NCBI RefSeq assembly: GCF_900108515.1
Contig: NZ_FNWW01000007.1
Coordinates: 168,145-232,144, forward strand
DNA from: Halobacillus karajensis
Lineage (GTDB): Bacteria > Bacillota > Bacilli > Bacillales > Halobacillaceae
Direction of reading: 5' to 3'
Length of the DNA stretch: 64,000 nucleotides
Shown here: in pieces, positions 60,038 through 64,000 of the stretch
Layout: every line of letters starts with the position of its first letter
Numbering within the stretch: the first letter of the stretch is position 1
Position numbers and translations under genes: made by a program
Notes under the pieces: model-generated
What the model was told of the DNA's origin: nothing
The model's input: the letters and a program-made list of their open reading frames with translations, nothing else
Database searches by the model: none

Positions 60038-60514
60038 TTAAAGAATATCCAGCCTAGCAATTAGAGCTAAAAGCACCTGCAATAGCACCTGAGCGTTAAC
60101 CGCTATATCAGTATCTGTAGTTGACACTTTGACTCCACGTGAATTTTCAATATACGTCTGCTGTTGATTCACCTGGCTGGATTTAATCTTCTCAAAAAGA
60201 TCCTGTGTTACCAAATCCGCCTTACTACTGTCTGCAATCGATACGCTTATAATTAACGCAATTGCAGCCTGTAGTCCAACTTGAACATTCAGAGCTGCTT
60301 GAGTATCCGTAGTCGTCACTTCAACGTCACAGGAATCTTTAATGAAAATCGATTCAAAAGACTGTTGGTAGTTTTTGATCTCCTGATTTGCATCCTGCGT
60401 ATCATTCTGATCAAATGGATGACACATTTTAGGATCTAAAGCGTTCCACTTTGGCTTACAGGTTTTTTTACCAGTATTATAGACAGGTCTCCCATTGGAA
60501 TACATTACTCCCAT
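60038..60514 (-). CDS. Spore coat protein CotX/CotV family
   Basis: A 158-residue crust protein. It holds two copies of the CotX/CotV repeat: FIKDSCDVEVTTTDTQAALN with VQVGLQAAIALIISVSI, and YIENSRGVKVSTTDTDIAVN with AQVLLQVLLALIARLDIL. The first repeat keeps a cysteine, the second does not. In B. subtilis CotX and CotV form the outer crust with CotY, CotZ and CotW. N-terminal region basic (NTGKKTCKPKWN). ATG 60514 after AGGAGGGG. Lies 90 bases downstream of a CotW-like gene on the same strand. Confidence 0.9.
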   Translation of the reverse strand: MGVMYSNGRPVYNTGKKTCKPKWNALDPKMCHPFDQNDTQDANQEIKNYQQSFESIFIKDSCDVEVTTTDTQAALNVQVGLQAAIALIISVSIADSSKADLVTQDLFEKIKSSQVNQQQTYIENSRGVKVSTTDTDIAVNAQVLLQVLLALIARLDIL

Positions 60515-60605
60515 GATATCCCCTCCTCTCTAATGGCTATACCATTTGTATATGTGGGAAAGGCCCTTTTTGCGAAGGCTAACAACCACTTTCCCCAAAA
60601 TAAAA

Positions 60606-60806
60606 CTATTTCTCTTTCGTTGTTTTATTAAGAGCTTCCACACTTTGCTTGAGGTCCTCTACAATCTTCCTTAGTTGTTCTTTTTCTTCTTCCTCAAGAC
60701 TTGTTCCATCAATTTCAGCATTGTGACGTTTCAGTGTCGTCCCTACCAGCATATCAATCAATTTCTCTGATGCATGTTTGATTTCTTTATTACTCACACC
60801 GCTCAC
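60606..60806 (-). CDS. CotW-like small spore coat protein
   Basis: A 66-residue charged helical protein: SNKEIKHASEKLIDMLVGTT then LEEEEKEQLRKIVEDLKQSV and EALNKTTKEK. The DEEKEMLL-LVKDLQ...AL pattern of B. subtilis CotW is matched by EEEKEQLRKIVEDLKQSVEAL, and position just upstream of a CotX-like gene supports the call, but the protein is shorter than CotW (105). Start is GTG 60806 or GTG 60797; the latter has AGGTG at better spacing. Probable operon with the CotX-like gene. Confidence 0.5.
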   Translation of the reverse strand: MSGVSNKEIKHASEKLIDMLVGTTLKRHNAEIDGTSLEEEEKEQLRKIVEDLKQSVEALNKTTKEK

Positions 60807-61056
60807 CTCACTTCCTAATTAATGAGGGTTACATTTCAACCTCTTCTCTTAGGAAAAATCGACCTTCCGTTTTAATGAAATGTACACCTTGTCATACCTT
60901 ATGTATTTATCAGGGAAGAAGGAAGGGCTGTTATTAGAAAGATGCAGGATTAGTTCACTCCTCTTTATCCTGAATGGAAAGGCGAGACTTTGGGGTCTGT
61001 GCCTGCCCCCCGTCCATTACCACTTTAGCAGAATGGGGGTTAGGCATCATGCTTTT
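60807..61056. other. Gap right of the coat genes
   Basis: The open frame at 60880-61131 (plus) has no ribosome site or recognised match and is not called. Confidence 0.3.
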
Positions 61057-61263
61057 CTAATCTGCTCCGTCAGCATAATAGCGATAGGCATGATGCAGTA
61101 TCGCCCTTTTTCCCTGAAGCCTCGAATTTAAAGAAATAAAAAGAGGGGGATTATTATGCCTCTTGTCGGAAGCCGTAGAACCGCCCCCTTGTTTCCACTT
61201 TAGCACCTTTTCAACTATTGTGAGTGCAGAAGAATCAAGCACTAGTAGTTTTGGAGCTCGCAC
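61057..61263 (-). pseudogene. Possible transposase fragment
   Basis: A short frame with LLVLDSSALTIVEKVLKWKQ, faintly like the DDE region of IS4-type transposases (VDSSTI...). No ribosome site, no flanking repeats found. Could be chance. Confidence 0.2.
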
Positions 61264-61430
61264 AGCATCATATGATAGATTCTACGGATGATGTACATGT
61301 ATAATCAGCCAAAAGTCTCGATGCCCTAGTAGAATTCCACTGAAGGGGAGTTACAGTTTCGTCTACGGAATACACAATGGATATTTTACTTACAGCTATA
61401 CAATCAATGTTTTAAACACACATCCTCCAT

Positions 61431-62150
61431 TTAATTGAAATGTTTGCAGCTTGTAGAGAAACCTCGTGTTTTTCTACAAGCTTTTTCTTGCTTCCACAGG
61501 AAAGTCGAATCGTTCACTTGGAGATCCAAGCGGTTTAAGTAGGGCTTGGAATTATGGGTATTTCCAGGTGGCACGTGAACATCCGTAATAATGTTGTACT
61601 TCAAAACCGTCGTACAGTGGTCCAGATAAAGAACCTCCGTCTTATTTTCCCGATATAAATAACCGCTTTCTGGATCGGTATCACTGACTTTTACTTCCTT
61701 AGTTTTCTTCACCCCTTTCTTTTCTTTGAGAGTTTTTTTTCCGTGGTTCTCCCGATCCTCCAAGGCAGCTTCATTGAGTTCATCGATATAATCCACCGTT
61801 TCTGCATGGATATCTTGTTTGGAGAATTTCTTCTTATTGGCATTAGCTTTCAAGAGAGCAGAGACGGTAAAGAGCACTCTTAACGGAACCATACTGTGGT
61901 TCATCGCCTGAAGCACGATTTCATCGAAGACCTCCTGAAAGATGTCGGTATCTTTGAAGACGCATTGGACGGTTCAAAAACCAACGATAAGCGACATTCG
62001 TTTGAATTTGACGTTCCAATTCACGCTCGGATAATGCCATAAAAATAGCCGATAAACATCATCTTAAATAAAAACAGGGGGGCCAACGATGGACGCCCGT
62101 TATCTTTTCCGAATAGAAGGGACGGGTTTTTCATGATATCATTTTACCTA
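61431..62150 (-). mobile_element. IS1182-family transposase remnant
   Basis: Minus-strand frames give RPSLAPLFLFKMMFIGYFYG (N-terminal region), ERELERQIQTNVAYRWFL, then out of frame LQAMNHSMVPLRVLFTVSAL, KANANKKKFSKQ, VSDTDPESGYLYRENK and YNIITDVHVPPGNTHNSKPY, all typical of IS1182 transposases. D replaced in VLFTVSALLKAN where the active-site VLFTDSTHLKAN is expected, so the catalytic Asp is lost. Frameshifts and loss of the C-terminus show it is dead. Terminal inverted repeats were not identified. Confidence 0.75.
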
Positions 62151-62601
62151 TAACAACCCTCCTAAAGATGTCACCTGTTTAGGTGATTTGAATACCAAAC
62201 TTAAAATGCCCCCCAAAATAAATTCCCTAGGATTAGGCGCAGGATCCACACGTAGAATTACTTTCAATTATGTCCAACTTCTGCTCAGCATGCTGGACTC
62301 TTTGCATGGTTTGAGTTTACTCTTTCTCCAATTCATCCATTTTATAATCCAACTTATTAAACTCTTCACGAATAACATATTCATACTTGACCTCCTTAAA
62401 TCGATGTAAAACATCGAAAGTTAATCTTCCTAAAAAATAAGTAAGAGGCGCACTTATGAAAGCGGCGGCCTCTATTATGACCTAACCTTAAAAAATTCTT
62501 TCCTATTTTTCCACCCCAAATATTTTTCTAGAAATGTAATGAATATTTCCTTTTACTTGTGAAAAGATAACCCTGAATTTAAAATTCAGGAGGGATAATC
62601 C
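62151..62601. other. Gap with coiled-coil-like remnants
   Basis: On the minus strand, AAGGAGG near 62400 precedes a short frame; another frame reads KYEYVIREEFNKLDYKMDEL then stop. Probably a small broken gene; not callable. Confidence 0.3.
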
Positions 62602-62847
62602 ATGCATAAAAAAGTGATTTATCTAATTTGTTCTTTTTCCTTAGCCACAATGATTTTCAGTGGTTCCGTACTGGCTAACACAAATAACGACAATGGAAAT
62701 AACGGTGCCGTCAATATGGGCAATGACGTCAATGAAGACGTCAGAAACGTTGCAACAGGTAACGATGATGATACAGATTGGGGCTGGATTGGCCTAATTG
62801 GTTTAGCCGGTTTACTTGGATTACGCCGTCGGGAAACTAAAGACTAA
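62602..62847 (+). CDS. WGxxGxxG-anchor domain protein
   Basis: An 81-residue secreted or anchored protein: signal peptide (residues 1-25, ending VLANT), an Asn/Asp-rich middle (NNDNGNNGAVNMGNDVNEDV), and a C-terminal sorting tail TDWGWIGLIGLAGLLGLRRRE. This WGxxGxxG-helix-RRR tail is an exosortase/rhombosortase-like anchor found in Bacilli proteins. The body is only ~30 residues, so most of the protein is sorting signal. AGGAGGG ribosome site. Own terminator. Confidence 0.75.
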   Translation: MHKKVIYLICSFSLATMIFSGSVLANTNNDNGNNGAVNMGNDVNEDVRNVATGNDDDTDWGWIGLIGLAGLLGLRRRETKD

Positions 62848-62856
62848 TTATCTTGA

Positions 62857-62880
62857 AGAGGCCTCAAGGGCCTCTTTTTG
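62857..62880 (+). terminator. Terminator of the WGxxGxxG protein gene
   Basis: AGAGGCC/GGCCTCT with a 5-base loop, then TTTTTG. Confidence 0.9.
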
Positions 62881-62883
62881 ACA

Positions 62884-62906
62884 TAAAAAAACGCCTATTC
62901 GGCGTT
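62884..62906 (-). terminator. Leftward terminator
   Basis: AACGCC/GGCGTT with a 5-base loop followed by TTTTTTT on the minus strand; ends a leftward transcript coming from the 63-kb remnant. Confidence 0.75.
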
Positions 62907-62966
62907 GAACTTTCCTCTTTAATCACTTTTGGCGTTTATCTCAGGCATCTCCCTTTTGCAATTCCA

Positions 62967-63270
62967 TCAACCAGCTTCTAGAAGCATGTTGTGATTTGTT
63001 AAATCGGCCACCTTTTGCTTATAAATTCTCCAGCTGAAGTGAACGTTCTCGGACGAGCTAACCGTCCCTGCGTTTACAATGCCAATCATGTCCTCCCCTG
63101 TCACGCCGAGAGTTCCGTCTATAGTCGTGTTACCGGACGTTCCCGAAAGACGTACTAGACCACCAGAATATCTCATCGGTATTCAACATCAAGTTCCTAC
63201 CTGCAGGACCACGATCCCTTTTTCACCTTTAATCTTCGACCACTTGCAATCATCGAGGTTATACTTTCCT
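62967..63270 (-). pseudogene. Unrecognised leftward gene remnant
   Basis: The frame 63176-62967 (RYSGGLVRLSGTSGNTTIDG start, ending NHNMLLEAG) and an adjacent frame to its right (VGIYLGKYNLDDCKWSKIKG) look like broken pieces of one protein, with a terminator downstream. Glycine/threonine-rich beta repeats suggest a secreted or surface protein. No family recognised and no start seen. Confidence 0.3.
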
Positions 63271-63601
63271 AAGTAAATTCCAACTCGGCCCCTCACCGAT
63301 TTCAGCTTTTGCATCCAGAAACACTGAATTAAATGCATATTTTCTCAACTTAAGGGCTTCAAATAATATTATGAACTTAAACATCGAACCACCATTTGGA
63401 GGCAAGATTTACCCTAACATATAGCTTGAGTCATCAGAACTATAAGACATAAACGTTCAAACGTATAACCTTTGAAAGGGAAAGAAAACGGCTAATAAGT
63501 TAGGGTGGCACCTTGTAGCAGAATAGTCAAATGAAGATTTCCAACAATCTTTATTGTTTTCGCTTGAGCTTTATTTCACTTGAAGTTTTAACTAAAATTA
63601 A
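63271..63601. other. Gap downstream of the partial SDR gene
   Basis: AT-rich, no gene or clear terminator recognised. Confidence 0.35.
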
Positions 63602-64000
63602 TTAGGATGACGTCCATTCCCCTCCGTTAACATGAAGTGTTTGACCAGTTACAAAACGCGAATCGTCTGAAGCAAGATAAACATAAGTAGGGGCAAGTTC
63701 AAATGGCTGACCTTGACGCTGCATTGGGTTTTCAACAAGCGTAACCTGGTCCGCAGAGAAACTTGCTGGTATGAGGGGTGTCCATACCCTTCCAGGAGCA
63801 ACCGCGTTTACCCGGATACCTTTGTCTACAAGATTATTTGCCAATGCACGGGTGAAACCAACAATAGCTCCTTTAGTCGCTGTATAATCAATCAATTGTT
63901 TGTTCCCTATATACGTCACAACAGAAGTTGTATTTATTATCGAACTACCTACATTTAGATACGGAAGTGCTGCTCGAGTTGTGTAGAAATGTGAGTAGAT
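63602..64000 (-). CDS. SDR family oxidoreductase, C-terminal part (cut by right edge)
   Basis: The last 132 residues of a short-chain dehydrogenase; the N-terminal cofactor site lies off the right edge. Visible: [20 protein letters not shown], catalytic Ser in [11 protein letters not shown] and YxxxK in [18 protein letters not shown], then [18 protein letters not shown] and the C-terminal [13 protein letters not shown]. It resembles general-stress SDRs of Bacilli (YdaD/YhdF/YhxC group). Confidence 0.9.
   Translation of the reverse strand: MYSHFYTTRAALPYLNVGSSIINTTSVVTYIGNKQLIDYTATKGAIVGFTRALANNLVDKGIRVNAVAPGRVWTPLIPASFSADQVTLVENPMQRQGQPFELAPTYVYLASDDSRFVTGQTLHVNGGEWTSS

Noticed and set aside
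1..64000. CRISPR array, tRNA, rRNA or prophage module
   Set aside because: No regularly spaced repeats, no cloverleaf-like CCA-adjacent sequences or conserved rRNA words, and no phage structural genes were seen on reading both strands.

Overview
The window looks like chromosomal DNA of a low-GC, spore-forming Gram-positive bacterium. GC is roughly 40% by eye and ribosome binding sites are strong AGGAGG types. Spore coat and appendage genes, an undecaprenyl-linked sugar pathway and many Bacillaceae-restricted families (DUF3231, DUF4256, DUF4181, DUF6241, CXXC-20-CXXC) are present. The mix suggests a moderately halophilic Bacillaceae such as Halobacillus or Pontibacillus. That placement is inference; no rRNA or tRNA gene is present to confirm it.

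Layout. 1-5.4 kb: the 5' part of a HelD helicase running off the left edge, a possible promoter-to-terminator small RNA, glyoxalase-fold (VOC) genes, a frameshifted DUF3231 gene, DUF4256 and an ArsR-VOC pair with a probable leaderless promoter. 5.4-11 kb: a complete mannitol system transcribed leftward (mtlA EIICBA, mtlR, mtlD) with a promoter and an upstream MtlR-type inverted repeat. 11-16 kb: a DUF2254 membrane protein, an EamA transporter and a secreted subtilisin. 15.7-17.7 kb: a thiol/quinone-stress module, catDE divergent from a CatR-like HxlR regulator. 18-21 kb: a cytochrome P450 divergent from a TetR regulator and an SDR. 21-24 kb: a three-gene sugar operon (2-hydroxyacid dehydrogenase, rpiA, KdgK-type kinase) behind a long leader.

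24.4-39 kb is accessory and partly decaying. It holds an amj gene with one in-frame stop, a lipoprotein gene with one in-frame stop, and a GC-rich imported HNH nuclease with a small partner. It also has an FMN reductase fused to the tail of a lost esterase, a MerR remnant before a BASS transporter, a BmrR-like regulator with a MATE pump, and many very small membrane-protein genes with good ribosome binding sites.

40.1-46.9 kb is a tightly overlapping leftward seven-gene operon: rfbA, rfbB, a GtrB/ArnC-like glycosyltransferase, a WecD-like acetyltransferase, an ArnE/EmrE-like flippase, wecE and a large multi-membrane DUF6044-like protein. Together these can make dTDP-4-acetamido-4,6-dideoxygalactose, load it on a lipid carrier, flip it and attach it to a surface polymer. 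47.5-52 kb: a class A beta-lactamase, a secreted M14 peptidase, a frameshifted DUF6241 gene and an Old Yellow Enzyme.

52.4-61 kb carries spore-surface genes: an Ena-type (DUF3992) protein, a BclA C-terminal-like protein, a decayed second Ena-type gene, CotY/CotZ, CotX and a CotW-like protein. Between these lie wrecks of an Erm(D)-like rRNA methylase, an ABC-F protein and an IS1182-family transposase. The right end has a WGxxGxxG-anchor protein and a partial SDR running off the edge.
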